From Leptidea sinapis (taxonomy: Eukaryota; Arthropoda; Insecta; Lepidoptera; Pieridae), in contig NC_066281.1 of the NCBI RefSeq assembly GCF_905404315.1, positions 12,118,001 through 12,182,000 on the forward strand: 64,000 nt of DNA, written 5' to 3'. Every line of letters starts with the position of its first letter. The stretch's first letter is position 1. The position numbers were made by a program, and so were the translations under genes. The notes under the pieces were generated by a model, which worked only from the letters and a program-made list of their open reading frames with translations, was not told where the DNA came from and searched no databases. Shown piece after piece: positions 11,753-22,551 of this stretch.

Positions 11753-11937
11753 ATGAAAGAGATTGAGAAAACTTGATTAACTGAGGTTTTAAGCTCTATC
11801 TCTCTCTTTGTCACAAAACATGGTCTCCTCCACTGATTTGGGTCAACTTCTTTTCTGTCGCAACAAACTCCTATTAGCCCGTTAGTTATAACGAGCGAGG
11901 CTTGGTTATCTTAGTATTAATTTATATTTATAAACAA

Positions 11938-12140
11938 ACTAGCTGATCCAGCAAACATTTTTTTGCCATATAAATTGTTAAATAAAATTGCAATGAAAAA
12001 AAATTGGGTGTAAAAAATAGATGTTGGCCGATTCTCAGACCTACCCGAAATGCACACAAAATTTCGTACAAATCGGTTTAGTCGTTTCGGAGCAGTTTGG
12101 TGACACGAGATTTTTATATATTTGATATATAAAACTGAAT
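11938..12140 (+). repeat. Unclassified lepidopteran-type dispersed repeat
   Basis: It contains 'gccgattctcagacctaccc', 'atgcacacaaaatttc' and 'aatcggtttagtcgtttcgg' and ends near 'atttttatatatttgat'. A second copy with the same blocks lies at about 52480-52865. The class is unknown; a non-autonomous DNA element is possible. Confidence 0.6.
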
Positions 12141-12552
12141 TGTTTGTTGCTAACGTCAAAATAATAGTTTCATTTCGCTTGAGAATATCAAATTTAACAA
12201 TAAATAACATTTACAATATATTTTATTATATCTGTTATAAATATGTATATTTAACTCTGACTAATCGCCCGCTCTTAGTCAACTCGAGCTAACTCTAGCG
12301 GAACGAGCGTTACAAGGCGTGCGTGACAGTTAAGTCTTACTCAAAACTCACAAAATATATTGCTTACCGTACCTAGAGAAGTTTTCACTTTAACAGTTCA
12401 TACCATGGATAAATTAATTAAAAATAAAATAAGATAAATAATGTTTGTGTTTCGATAAAATATTTTTTAATTATAGGTACAATAGATTTTAGGACCACAA
12501 AATTGAATGACCTTGGCATGTAAAGCACAACGTAAGCTTCATCATGTCATTA

Positions 12553-12675
12553 GTTTTTTTTTATGTAATAGGAGGACAAACGAGCGTACGGGTCACCTGT
12601 TGTTAAGTGATCACCGCCGCCCACAATCTCTTGCAACACCAGAGGAATCACAGGAGCGTTGCCGGCCTTTAAGGA
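12553..12675 (-). mobile_element. CR1/Jockey-group LINE 3' tail
   Basis: The poly-T side 'tttttttatgtaataggagg' is followed by the reverse complement of the LINE 3' UTR, up to 'gccggcctttaaggaag'. It is 5'-truncated. Confidence 0.8.
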
Positions 12676-13180
12676 AGTTAAGTTTAAGAAATTAGTCTGA
12701 CTATGTGGTCCAGAAACTATATGCGAAACACAAACAACTTCAATAATTAGACCTCAAAATCTAGCGCTGTCGTACTAAAGCGCAACTACGACTAGGGATC
12801 ACATTTTGAGCATTTAATTAATTAATTGGCAAAAAAATACCCACTTAATGGACTACTTTCCTTTAAAATACTATGTTACTTAAGAAGAGTTATAAGTTTT
12901 TGGCCATTCTTTCGATTGGTATCATAAAAGTAGGGGTGGTTTTTTTTTTACATTCAAGTCGGTTCGATTCCCAGACGAGGCAAGTAATTTATTGAAAATC
13001 TTTGAATGCAGAATTACTAACTTTTAAAAATAACATAAAGTCTTCTTTCAGTAAAATAGCCTATCTTCGATATTTAAGGTACTTTCCCTTCATGTCCCAT
13101 AACTTTGGGACATCCTGTATATTATAGTGCCTACCTTGCTAGAAAGTCAACCACGCGCCTACCTAACATCAACCTGCTAA

Positions 13181-13495
13181 CGGCCGTTCCCAATATTCAG
13201 TCTATCTCCGGTTGTGGCCTACTTGAGATAAAAATCGTAACTATCGTTGACTTTTCTGTCCCAATAAACTTATCGATGGTAACTAACCTTATCCGAACAC
13301 CCTGTCAATGGGAGGACATATAGCTAACCAGCGATATAAGTTTGTATGGAAATTATAATTCACGCGTCCCAATATAAGGCAATAAGAATGAATTATCGGG
13401 TATATTGGGACAGCTTCAGATTATTGGCAGCTAAATACTGACAGTAGAAGGTAGTAATTTATTTCTATCCATAGATAGTATATTGGGAACGGCCG
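13181..13495 (+). mobile_element. PIF/Harbinger-like MITE with TAA target duplication
   Basis: The terminal inverted repeats are CGGCCGTTCCCAATA and TATTGGGAACGGCCG. They are flanked by TAA on both sides (13178-13180 and 13496-13498). The element is 315 bp and non-coding. It contains a nested palindrome, GTCCCAATATA (13366-13376) with TATATTGGGAC (13401-13411). A 3-bp TAA duplication suits PIF/Harbinger. A TA-duplicating mariner-type element is the alternative. Confidence 0.75.
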
Positions 13496-13754
13496 TAAGT
13501 AAATACAAAGAATAACAGTTAAGATATTTATTGAAGATGATTTAAGACTAGATTGAATACATTTATTATAATATAATTTCCTAAAAAAACAGGGCCCCAA
13601 TGATAAAGTCGTTACTATCGATTTTAATGTCGAGAACAATTTATCCGCAAGCAATCGCCGTTACAGCTAAATCAGCGACATCCGCCCGCGTCCTCCGCTC
13701 CCCTATCGTGTCCAACTCTACACAGATTTAACGAATAAGATATCTAGCATCGCA

Positions 13755-14035
13755 GAATCGAGGCAAAGAAGATGTAAATACTACGTAATAAGAGGCGGGA
13801 TTGCCTAAGTGAAAATTGAAATTTAGTTAAGTACATGCAGTCATTTGACATCATTTTGAAATATTATTAATAACAGTATCATGATTGGCCACGAAGTATA
13901 ATCCGGCTATGTTTGAAAGCGAACAGTTGGCAATCTCCTTTTTTTTACAAGATTATTATAGCCATCATCTGTCAATATGACAATGACTGCACACTTCATA
14001 CAATCGAGTGAATCGCTTTTTTCTTAGAGAGTTTC
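13755..14035 (-). repeat. Dispersed repeat, inverted relative to 33965-34250
   Basis: It shares long blocks with 33965-34250 read on the other strand, such as 'tactacgtaataagaggcgg', 'agtataatccggctatgttt' and 'acaatcgagtgaatcgcttt'. The copies are clearly diverged. The class is unknown. Confidence 0.6.
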
Positions 14036-14167
14036 GCTAGGCTGAATAGAGGAACTAAATGCAATGCTTTTCGGTATCGTTTTAAAGTAATTGTTTTAGT
14101 TTTTTATCCTCTATAATATTTCTCATCTATCACTTATTTTGTAAAATTTAAACTTGTAAAAGACTCA

Positions 14168-14305
14168 CCCCCTTATTCATAATGGTCCGCTAACTTTAAA
14201 CAGCCGCTAAGGAGTGTTTTTTCTCAATTTGACTTAGGTCAATAGAAGAAGACAGAGTGCGAATTAGCAATGCTTTAAGTTAGCAGACTATTATGAAAAA
14301 GGGGG
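14168..14305 (+). mobile_element. 138-bp MITE with CCCCCTTATTCATAAT ends
   Basis: Terminal inverted repeats of about 28 bp: CCCCCTTATTCATAATGGTC at the left, mirrored by 'agactattatgaaaaaggggg' at the right. A second copy in inverted orientation lies at 38999-39135 (137 bp). It is non-coding and abuts the next MITE directly. Confidence 0.8.
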
Positions 14306-14524
14306 TAAATAAAAACACTTTTTAAGGGATTAAAACGCGTGTAATTGTAACATTGTTTTTACATTAGATTTTTGAGTTAAGGTTATATTTTTATTATTAT
14401 TTTAGTGAGCCCGACGGACGTCTCAAGACCTTTCCAGATATCGTTCTCAGGGGGACTAATGTAATGTAAAAACAAAGTTACAATTACACGCGTCTTAATC
14501 CTTCAAAAAGTGTTTTATTTAAAT
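14306..14524 (+). mobile_element. Foldback MITE with ~55-bp inverted arms
   Basis: The left arm (AACACTTTTTAAGGGATTAA, then AACGCGTGTAATTGTAAC) is mirrored by the right arm (GTTACAATTACACGCGT, then CTTAATCC and AAAAAGTGTT). The core contains 'acctttccagatatcgttct'. A partial relative with the same core lies at 39785-39915. Confidence 0.75.
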
Positions 14525-15090
14525 GTGTAACACTCGCGTTAATCAATGAAATAAGTTAATTCAAATATTGAATGTTAGAACCTAACTCATTCGAAAAGAA
14601 AATCACATACTGAGAAGAACAGCAAAAGCTCAGCTGGCGTTTTTAAAGATTTGCATTACTACATTTATTTCAAAAAGCATGACATCAAAAAAATTTGAAG
14701 AAGGAATCAATTTTGAGAAAATAAAAGTCTTTTTTATGCCTCTGAACGAACCATTTTCAAATATGGTTATCAATTATCAGAAAAATGTTTAAATCCAAAG
14801 CTTACTATTAAAAATAATGTAGAACTCGCAAGTTGCAAGTCCGACTAATCGATATTAAATAGATTGATCGGAAACCCCGAAATATATCGGACTAAATGCA
14901 TCTTTTGGGGTAACATTCCCCACTATCCCAGTGCCGTGTCCTTTATAAATCCAACTGCCCCGGTTGACTTGATTAATTTATGTTTAGTTTTCTATTTTGG
15001 CATTACAATAAGTTATCTTAACCAGCTTTTTAAATAATAAAGCCTCCAATTATGCAACTTCAAATACTAGACTTTTTATGAGAAACACAT
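14525..15090. other. Stretch without recognised genes
   Basis: AT-rich sequence. No conserved coding frame, tRNA or classified repeat was recognised. Confidence 0.5.
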
Positions 15091-15262
15091 GACGAAACGA
15101 GCAAGATGGGTCTCCATATCGTAAGTGCTACGCCCTGCTCATTACACTGAAATTCTGAGCGGCATGCATCGCAATTGCAAATCGTCACTATAAGACATTA
15201 GATGTTAACTCTCATTGGCCCAGTAATTTCACTAGCTACGGCGCCTTTCAACCGACACACTC
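15091..15262 (-). repeat. HP repeat, partial
   Basis: Reverse-complement HP sequence with 'cagtaatttcactagctacg' and 'ctgagcggcat'. The large hairpin is lost. Confidence 0.75.
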
Positions 15263-16012
15263 AGAAAAAAGCGAAAATTGTAAATATTTCATCAAAATTT
15301 TAGAACTAAGTACTATTTTCCATCGCCAAACACCGATTATCAACGTTACATCTTTAAATCTACTTTTACCACAAGATACAACTTAAATCTATAAAATTAA
15401 AGAAAAATCATAACGATCTACGAAATAGTACATCAAGAATGCGCCCCATGCATCAATATTGCACGCAAACTTTGCAGGCAACGCTAGTCAGAAACAAAGT
15501 GCAGATATGAAGTAACAATAGAATGTCTAGCGCCGCAGAAGTTGAACTGTGGTTGGCTATTGCCTGAGCACTGAGCAGTGAGCCCTATAGAACTGCACTG
15601 TCTGGCTTATATTATTCTATAGGCAACCCCATGCAACATGAACACTGCATTGCGGATCGAGTACTATAACTCATTTTTAACGCAACACACCCTTTGTACA
15701 ACGCGGGCATCTATTGTGAAATACATTATGGCGAGATTAACTTCGCGTGCCATTCCGATTTGTTTTGGTATTGATCGTCTTTTTTGTTGGTGATTTAAAA
15801 GTACCACGGCGTACGACAGTTTTAACGATGTATGGACTTTCAACAATAATTCAGTATTAAATTATCTATATATGACATCAAGATATTTTTTTTATTACTG
15901 GTGCTTTCAAAACGGGACGATACCCTCATTTTTGAAAAACAAAAAGGTTTGAATCGGAAAAAGCAATTGTTTTTATACAGTGTTTATATCTGTCAATCGT
16001 AAGATATTTATA

Positions 16013-16316
16013 CCAGTGGGAGGCTCCTTTGCACAGGATGCCGGCATGATTATGGGTACCACAACGGCGCCTATTTCTACCGTGAAGCGTGTAAGCATTA
16101 CTATGTTTCGGTCTGAAGGGCGCCGTAGCTAGTGAAATTACTGGGCAAATGAGACTTTACATCTTATGTCTCAAGGTGACGAGCGCAGTTTTAATGCCGC
16201 TCAGAATTTTTTAGTTTTTTAAGAATCCTGAGCAGCTCTGCACTGAAATGGGCAGGACGTATCAATTACCATCAGCTGAACGTCCTGCTCATCTCGTCCC
16301 TTATTATCATTAAAAA
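16013..16316 (+). repeat. HP repeat, near full length
   Basis: It starts 'ccagtgggaggctcctttgc' and ends 'gctcatctcgtcccttatta' with a T/A run. All conserved blocks are present. The small hairpin is shortened and the large one has two mismatches. Confidence 0.85.
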
Positions 16317-16756
16317 AAATTAAGGAAGTTAAAGATCTTCCATTACGGTCGCTTTTTTACTTACTCACGAATTCAGCATCAACGGATAACCTAATCTTTA
16401 ATTTTGTATGATAAAGTTCTCTAACACTTTAACACACAAAGACAGATCTACAATGATTTTAGTGGATTAATTATGGAGCTACTTATTTGGATTACTATTA
16501 GAATAGTATCATTTATGATAACAGACAAATGAATGTGTATTATATGAACATTAGTTTCGCATTAGATGAAACCAACAGATAATAAAACGAGAAAATGATA
16601 CAAGGCTCTCCAGATTCATTGTTGGAATTTATTGCGTGTCTGAAATACATTTCAAATAAAATGCTATTATACCAGAGCTTGTTCAACCTCGTCACATACA
16701 TACGATATTGTATTTTGATCTGGTAATTCGTATAAGGATTCTGATCTATTTACCAT

Positions 16757-17125
16757 AATACTGACCTGTTTAAATACCACTTGACAGGCTGTTCCATATT
16801 ATGTTTGACAGCAAATTGAGCCTATTTGAAGCGCCACTCGCGAGCGTCCAGAGAACTTATTTTGACTTATAATACAAATGGCTGCGAAGGAATGTACTCT
16901 GAAGTATTTTTGCATTTTGAATTAATTTCGTTCCTTTTTTTCGTGTACTTTATTTAGTACAATTTTTTTTTGTAAATACTTTCCCACCAGCTATCGATGT
17001 TTGCTGAGGTTTTCTTCAATAGTTTTAGTACCGCAGACTCTCGCTACATGGCCAACAGCGCCAAAATGGCGAATATCAAACAGGCACAAAAGCACTCTGA
17101 CAGCCGTCAGTCCAGTGGTAGTAGA
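16757..17125 (+). repeat. Unclassified ~370-430-bp direct repeat, copy 1
   Basis: It shares long blocks in the same orientation with 23265-23690: 'gcctatttgaagcgccactc', 'tttttgcattttgaattaat', 'agtaccgcagactctcgcta' and 'gccgtcagtccagtgg'. No protein signature was recognised and no terminal repeats were seen. The class is unknown. Confidence 0.7.
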
Positions 17126-17639
17126 GGTCGGTGTACCATAATCAATTTATGTGATAATTAGCTTATTTTATTATAGATAGCACAGGTATCGTTAAATTAT
17201 ATTCTCTAGTTTACTGTTGCAAACATCAGTAATATGCTTTCGAATATAATTAAACAACTTTTTAAATTTAAAAACTACTTGAAGCGCCTTGAGCACATGG
17301 GAAAGGGGGGGATAAACATTAGCTTATTAATGTCAATGTTTATTTTTAAAAAGTGATTACTTCTTATGTACACCGCTTCGTAACGTTACGCGTTACGGCG
17401 CCAATGGTTACAACTTACAATTATACGCGATTTTTCCGATTTCTTGGGATAGCGGCCTTAAGTAGATAATAAATCATCCTTAGATCGGTCTTAATATATC
17501 GTGCGTTTAATAAGAATAACATTTGACAGACATTGGCTTAACAATATTAGTCACAAAAATATAAAAAAATCTAAATATTATTATGTTTTGTTCACAAATT
17601 GTATGGATTTTTTTTTCACGTAAGCCCATTTTATTGAAG

Positions 17640-17995
17640 TAAAAACCGCTTTAGTATCGTTGTGATTTGAAAGTCGATGAAAAAAAAAAGCGCGACAGTA
17701 AAAAGAGAGAGACACATAAATTCATAAGACTTAACGTGGGAGAAAATGAGATAGGAAGCATTATATAGTGTTTTGGTACCAGGCGATCATAGTTGAAGAA
17801 GAGAATGGCATATGTATGACGCGAGTATACCTTAATATATTGTGACGTTTGCACGACAACATAGACACCAGGAGAACATAATTATGGTAGCGGTGATAGT
17901 AATGTCTTTCATAGCGGTTGAAATCATGTGTCAGCCTTGCAACATGTACCAGGACTTCATATGCAATTTAGAGGTTCATGCACAATGCAGGTGTC
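17640..17995 (-). repeat. Unclassified ~360-bp repeat, inverted relative to 29460-29850
   Basis: Shared blocks include 'tcataggttgaaatcatgtg'-like sequence, 'gtaccaggacttcatatgca', 'tagaggttcatgca' and 'accttaatatattgtgacg', each mirrored in 29460-29850. A short open frame here runs through repeat sequence and is not taken as a gene. Confidence 0.65.
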
Positions 17996-18465
17996 ACTTC
18001 TGAAATGTGTATTTTGTACTCACTAATTTTTTAAATAAAACAGCCGTAGTACTGCTTTGAACATGGTCTATCGGTTATTTAAATAACCTTTATTTGGTGC
18101 ATGTCACAACCACTAAAAAACAGACACAAAGACAAAAAAACTAAAAAATTGGGTTCCTTATAGACACTTAAATTTGATTTAATTATTAGATAGGTAATAT
18201 ATTTATTCGTACTTGATTACAATAAGCAAAGGAACGCTACATTAAAAAGAACAAATTCCAAACATCCTATTAAAGAACTGATAAGGAAGTTGAATCTATA
18301 AAAGAAATAAAGTAATTAAACGTATTCGTTATAGAAGTTGTGCGTGATAAGGGCTATTAACTATTAACGTCTCTATATGTGTCTTAAAGGGCTTAACATC
18401 TTATCGGCAAGGAAATATTGTTCCCGAAGCCAAGCCACCCCATGATCTGTTACTCCCCACTGAGA

Positions 18466-18516
18466 CGGGGGCGAAGGGGAGAAGTGAAAGGGGAGAGGGG
18501 TGAAGGGGAAGCGGAG
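18466..18516 (+). other. G-rich polypurine tract
   Basis: About 50 bases dominated by G and A with repeated GGGG runs in otherwise AT-rich DNA. This can form G-quadruplex or triplex structures in principle. No gene is associated. Confidence 0.5.
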
Positions 18517-18866
18517 TAACAAAGCTACGGCCGTTGACACGAATCCCCGACACAGTGTTTATGTATCCTATTGGATTTTTTCCGTATACGTTTGTTTCGG
18601 AGAGATCAGTGTGCTGACAAATGGTTCGATTTGTTTTTAGAATCGACACAATAACATTTGAGATCGGTCAGTATCTATTTGAGTGCACATTGAATTAGCT
18701 TCCTGGAGTGATCGAATATGTACACGATGCAACTGAGGTAGACATTGGGAATAATGTGAATATTTTTAAAGTATTTTTAATTTAATAACGCCGCCTGTTT
18801 GTTGCTTATTGATTCTGTTATAGCCTTTTATTGAAGTAGGCATTACTTTGCGGAAATCCATAATTA

Positions 18867-19063
18867 TACAAATGATTTAAGTTTTCTTTAATGTTAATTC
18901 CGCCAATATTTGTTTCACTCTACAAAAAAGACTGAGTCTCGTACTAGATTTTGGCGAGACAACACGTCCTGAGGATGCCTCGTGTAGAGGCGAAACACGT
19001 TTCGAATTGTTTATAAACAAATATTGGCGGAATTAACACTAAAGAAAACTTAAATCATTTGTA
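18867..19063 (+). mobile_element. Foldback MITE with 'gttaattccgccaatatttg' arms
   Basis: Inverted arms of about 46 bp run from 'acaaatgatttaagttttct' through 'gttaattccgccaatatttg' and are mirrored at 19017-19063. The core holds 'cctcgtgtagaggcgaaaca', a small hairpin conserved in related copies at 35539-35690 and, diverged, at 28370-28455. Confidence 0.75.
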
Positions 19064-19245
19064 TCTGTTATAGCTATTGAACTATTTTATCCCTCTCTGT
19101 CAATTTCAAATGATGTTTGATAATTGATAGATTTAATAAACGGTTGGTATAAATATTATGAATATACTATGACTATTACTGATATAAGATAAGACTCAGA
19201 TTATGTGTCACTACATAGAAACAACAATACTCCCAATTTTTTTAT

Positions 19246-19372
19246 GAACGATGCGAGACTCTAACCCACGACCTCTCGCGTTCCGTGCGAGAGCTCTGCC
19301 AACTGAGCTAACCGTTCCACTGACGTATCATCATAAAACCTTGTATGCTTTGTTCAACTCTCAGGTTTGTGT
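19246..19372 (-). repeat. tRNA-like module with conserved leader, copy 1
   Basis: The minus strand reads a leader ('acctgagagttgaacaaagc ... gatacgtcag'), then a tRNA-like part with an A-box-like 'gttagctcagttgg' and a degraded B box. A short tail 'ttcataaaaa' follows. Three other copies lie at 29070-29215 (+), 34806-34947 (+) and 41205-41347 (-). Probably a tRNA-derived SINE or a dispersed tRNA pseudogene. Confidence 0.65.
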
Positions 19373-19496
19373 ATTAATACTAGAAGCGATGGTTATCACT
19401 TTAAAAACATTCTCCCATAAAATTTATAATTTTTCATTACGTCAGGAAATTGTATAAGAATAACTAAATCAAACTCAGGTTTTTGGTGAGGAAATC

Positions 19497-19622
19497 CAAC
19501 GAGAGGAGCAAGAGTTTACCTGAAGGTAAGTGATAAGCCCTGCCCATTACAGTTTAAAACGCAAAGTTATGAGTGGCACCGCTATAATTGCGTTCATCAA
19601 TTCGAGACATATGATGTAGTCT
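19497..19622 (-). repeat. HP repeat fragment
   Basis: Diverged reverse-complement HP pieces: 'gccctgcccattac', 'gcaccgctataattgcg' and 'gagacatatgatg'. Confidence 0.55.
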
Positions 19623-19911
19623 CATAAGCCAGTATTTTCAAGACCTATCAGACTGAAATCCAACATTGCTTGCACTGCTTGACGACTGAAAAAGGCGCTG
19701 CTATATATATTTTTTGTTTCATTCACTGGTTTTGTTAATTTTATTTTCATAGTTAAATAACTTATCAGTACCTCTTGTAAAGTATAAAAATATGTTTTTT
19801 TTTTCAATTTATTTAATTATAAAAGTATGCACACTTGGTTCTTAACTTTTATATCTCACCAAACTGTTGCAACAGTTTGTTGGCGAGTTTACGCTCTTGT
19901 ACTATACTATC

Positions 19912-20105
19912 TTTTTTTTATGAAAATAAGGGACGAGACGAGCAGGACGTCCAGCTGATGGTAATTGATACGCTCTGCCCATTACAATGCAGTGCTGCTC
20001 AGGATTCTTGAAAAACCCCAAAAATTCTGAACGGCACTACAATTGCGCTCGTCACCTTGAGACATAAGATGTTAAGTCTCATTTGCCCAGTAATTTCACT
20101 AGCTA
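19912..20105 (-). repeat. HP repeat, 3' two thirds
   Basis: It runs from the poly-T side 'gaaaataagggacgagacga' to 'ccagtaatttcactagctac'. The head is missing. The large hairpin carries two mismatches. Confidence 0.85.
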
Positions 20106-20208
20106 CAATACTATACTTTACTATACTAATGTGCATCTATAATAAACTTTCACTTATTTATTTGTTAAACTATACTATTACTAATATAGGTACTATACTA
20201 TACTATAT

Positions 20209-20495
20209 TTTGACGACCTGTATAGCCGAGTGGTTAGCGATCCTACCTATTAAGCTAGAGGTCCCAGGTTCGAATCCCGGTAGGTGCAAGCATTTATATG
20301 ATGAATATGGATGTTTTTATCCGAGTCATGGATGTTTAAATGTATTTATGTATGTTTATATGAATTTATGTATGTTTAAGTAAGTATATTGTATTAAATA
20401 TATCATTGTCTTGTAACCCATAACACAGGCTATACATGCTTAACTTGGTGCAAGATAATTTGTGTAATAAGTGTGTCAATATTATTATTATTATA
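20209..20495 (+). mobile_element. tRNA-derived SINE with (ATT)n tail
   Basis: A pol III A box (TAGCCGAGTGG, 20223-20233) and B box (GGTTCGAATCC, 20267-20277) sit in a tRNA-like head. A body follows containing 'taacccataacacaggctat' and a tail of ATT units. The layout matches a SINE common in Lepidoptera. A second copy in reverse lies at 52866-53088. Confidence 0.85.
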
Positions 20496-20586
20496 CTACA
20501 TATTATCACACTTGCCCTCCAAAGGGTTGGGCGGAGGATACGGATTCTAATTTGCCACAGACATACTTATAAATAAATTTAAACAT

Positions 20587-20765
20587 TTCAAATACCCTTT
20601 CAAATCAAATCAAATCAAAATCACTTTATTCAAGTAGGTCACGAAAATGACACTTATGAATGTCAAAAGAAATAAAATATTTTTCTTATTGAATCTACCG
20701 CTACTTCGTAAAGGGTTGAGCTAATGAGAAGAAGTAGCAAGAAACTCATTGCCACTCTTTTATAT
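20587..20765 (-). mobile_element. LINE 3' end with TGATT-type tail
   Basis: The left border is 'caaatcaaatcaaatcaaaa', the reverse complement of a repeated 3' tail. It is followed by 'tgacacttatgaatgtcaaa' and 'aaagggttgagctaatgaga'. The same blocks occur at 42203-42357. This is probably a CR1/Zenon-type 3' UTR. Confidence 0.65.
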
Positions 20766-21230
20766 CAAGATTTACAGATCATTTCAATTACAATATAATA
20801 TGTAAAATGTAAAATGATGCAACAAATACACTCAAACGTCAAATAGTCAATGTATTACACGAGTAAGTCAAAAAAAATAAATGTAAATTTCGCCACTGAG
20901 TTTGGTATAGGTCTATTTATCATTATAGGTACTTGAGTAAGAATAAACGATGACAGAGAATGAAGATTTAAGTTATGATCGTCTCGGTTCCCAGTAATGT
21001 GTCTGAGCTGTGTAAATAATTAAGCAACATTTATGAGTGCGGGTTGTTTTGTGCTTATCCAAATAAACAAAATGAAGAGACATACTGTGGGACAATTGAA
21101 CAAAGTGTTTTAAGAATGTCTCTCGCAATTCTTTCGGTATAACTTTAATATAAGTCGGTATAAGTTTCTGCTTAGGATGCCAGTTAGCTGGCTACCACTT
21201 TCTTCTTAGTAGTTCTTTGACTGTCTAGGG

Positions 21231-21405
21231 CATAGTTTCTCAACCTTATTTTGCTCACCGCCCACTTTGAGAATATGTTTTTTTCTAGAGTATTAAGAGT
21301 ATAAGAGTATAATCTACCCACGCCCCATCTGCGCCATCTCAATGCCCCCTCTGCCCCCCCCCCCCCCCCCCCGAAAGTCTCAAACGCCCACGTTGAGAAC
21401 CTATG
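21231..21405 (+). mobile_element. hAT MITE with 8-bp target duplication and poly-C core
   Basis: The ends CATAGTTTCTCAAC and GTTGAGAACCTATG pair at 13 of 14 bases. They are flanked by GTCTAGGG at 21223-21230 and 21406-21413. The 8-bp duplication and TTCTCAAC-type ends are hAT hallmarks. The interior includes a run of more than 15 C residues near 21355-21372. The element is non-coding, 175 bp. Confidence 0.85.
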
Positions 21406-21504
21406 GTCTAGGGTCATGACTCACATTTTTTTATGGAAAAGCTCATTCAACAGCTTTGTTGTACGTGGAAGAAAGTTGTTTGAAAACCGACATGACATTC
21501 TTAT

Positions 21505-21660
21505 TTTTTTTTATGGAACAGGAGGACAAACGAGCGTACGGGTCACCTGGTGTTAACTGATCACCGCCGCCCACTTTCTCTTGCAACACCAGAGGAATCA
21601 CAGGAGCGTTGCGGCCTTCAAGGAAAGTGTACGCGCTTTTTTTGAAGGTACCCGCACTTT
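21505..21660 (-). mobile_element. CR1/Jockey-group LINE 3' tail
   Basis: Reverse-complement LINE 3' UTR from 'tttatggaacaggaggacaa' to 'acgcgctttttttgaaggta'. A second scrap of the same family ('tttgttgtacgtggaagaaa') lies at 21425-21490 out of order, so this site is rearranged. Confidence 0.75.
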
Positions 21661-21664
21661 TGCA

Positions 21665-21975
21665 TACTACGTACATACATACATAAAATCACGGCTTTTT
21701 CCCGTAGGGGTGGGCAGAGACCACTTCTTCCACTTGCTACGATCCTTACATACTTGTTTCGCTTCGTCCACTTTCATTATTCCTTTAGGGTACTCTTGAC
21801 GCTTACTTTTTTCAAGACGTCCCTGATTTGATCTTGAAACGTCCGCCTAGGTCTACCCCTTCCAACACTTTCATTCACACTGGCCTTATACACTTTCTTC
21901 GTCAATCGTTCTTCATTCATTCTCTCGACATGTCCAAACCATCTCAACATTTTTGCATACTGTACTGCTGTATAT
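21665..21975 (-). mobile_element. LINE C-terminal fragment (RTE/Jockey type) with 3' end
   Basis: The minus strand encodes MLRWFGHVERMNEERLTKKV, then VGRGRPRRTFQDQIRDVLKK. After a frame break it reads DEAKQVCKDRSKWKKWSLPT-like sequence. The 3' end is 'gtgattttatgtatgtatgt'. This is the usual C-terminal tail of an abundant lepidopteran non-LTR element, truncated at its 5' side. Confidence 0.75.
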
Positions 21976-22276
21976 AAAATATATACATGTGTGAGGTCTC
22001 TAGTCCAAAATACATACAACTATCTACATCACTTTACTTGTTTATTATCACGTACATATTTAACCATGTGTGTTAACCGCTTTTGTATCTCCAAGCTTCA
22101 CACCTCCGAGCTTTGATGGTATCTTATAACTACCTGAAGACGTGTTTAACGGTCGACCTACATTTAATAATGGAACATTACGTCGCTAAGAAAAACGTTG
22201 TTATTTCAATTATATAATAACCCATTTGTATTTTCAAAGACCATCTTGTTGTTTTTCAATCATTTCGATTTCATTT

Positions 22277-22551
22277 TATGATTACTTTTTTTCATGGAAG
22301 TAAGCAAAGAGACGAGCAGGTCGTTCAGCTGAAAAACCCCAAAAATTCTGAACGGCACTACAACTGCGTTCGTCACGTTGAGACATAAGATGTTAAGTCT
22401 CATTTGCCCAGTAATTTCACTAGATACTGCGCCCTTCAGACCAAAACACAGTAATGCCAACACATTACTAATTCACGGCAGAAATAGGCGCCATTGTGGT
22501 ACCTACCCATAATTTAGCCGGCATCCTGTGCAAAGGAGCCTCCCACTGGTA
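22277..22551 (-). repeat. HP repeat, near full length
   Basis: Reverse orientation, from 'gtaagcaaagagacgagcag' to 'aaaggagcctcccactggta'. The part between tail and large hairpin is deleted. Confidence 0.85.

Noticed and set aside
20209..20290. A functional tRNA gene
   Set aside because: A and B boxes are present, but the tRNA-like part continues into a SINE body with an ATT tail and has a family member at 53 kb. It is a SINE head.
20057..20383. 108-codon open frame on the plus strand
   Set aside because: It joins HP repeat sequence to the tRNA-like head of a SINE. It has no gene-like content of its own.
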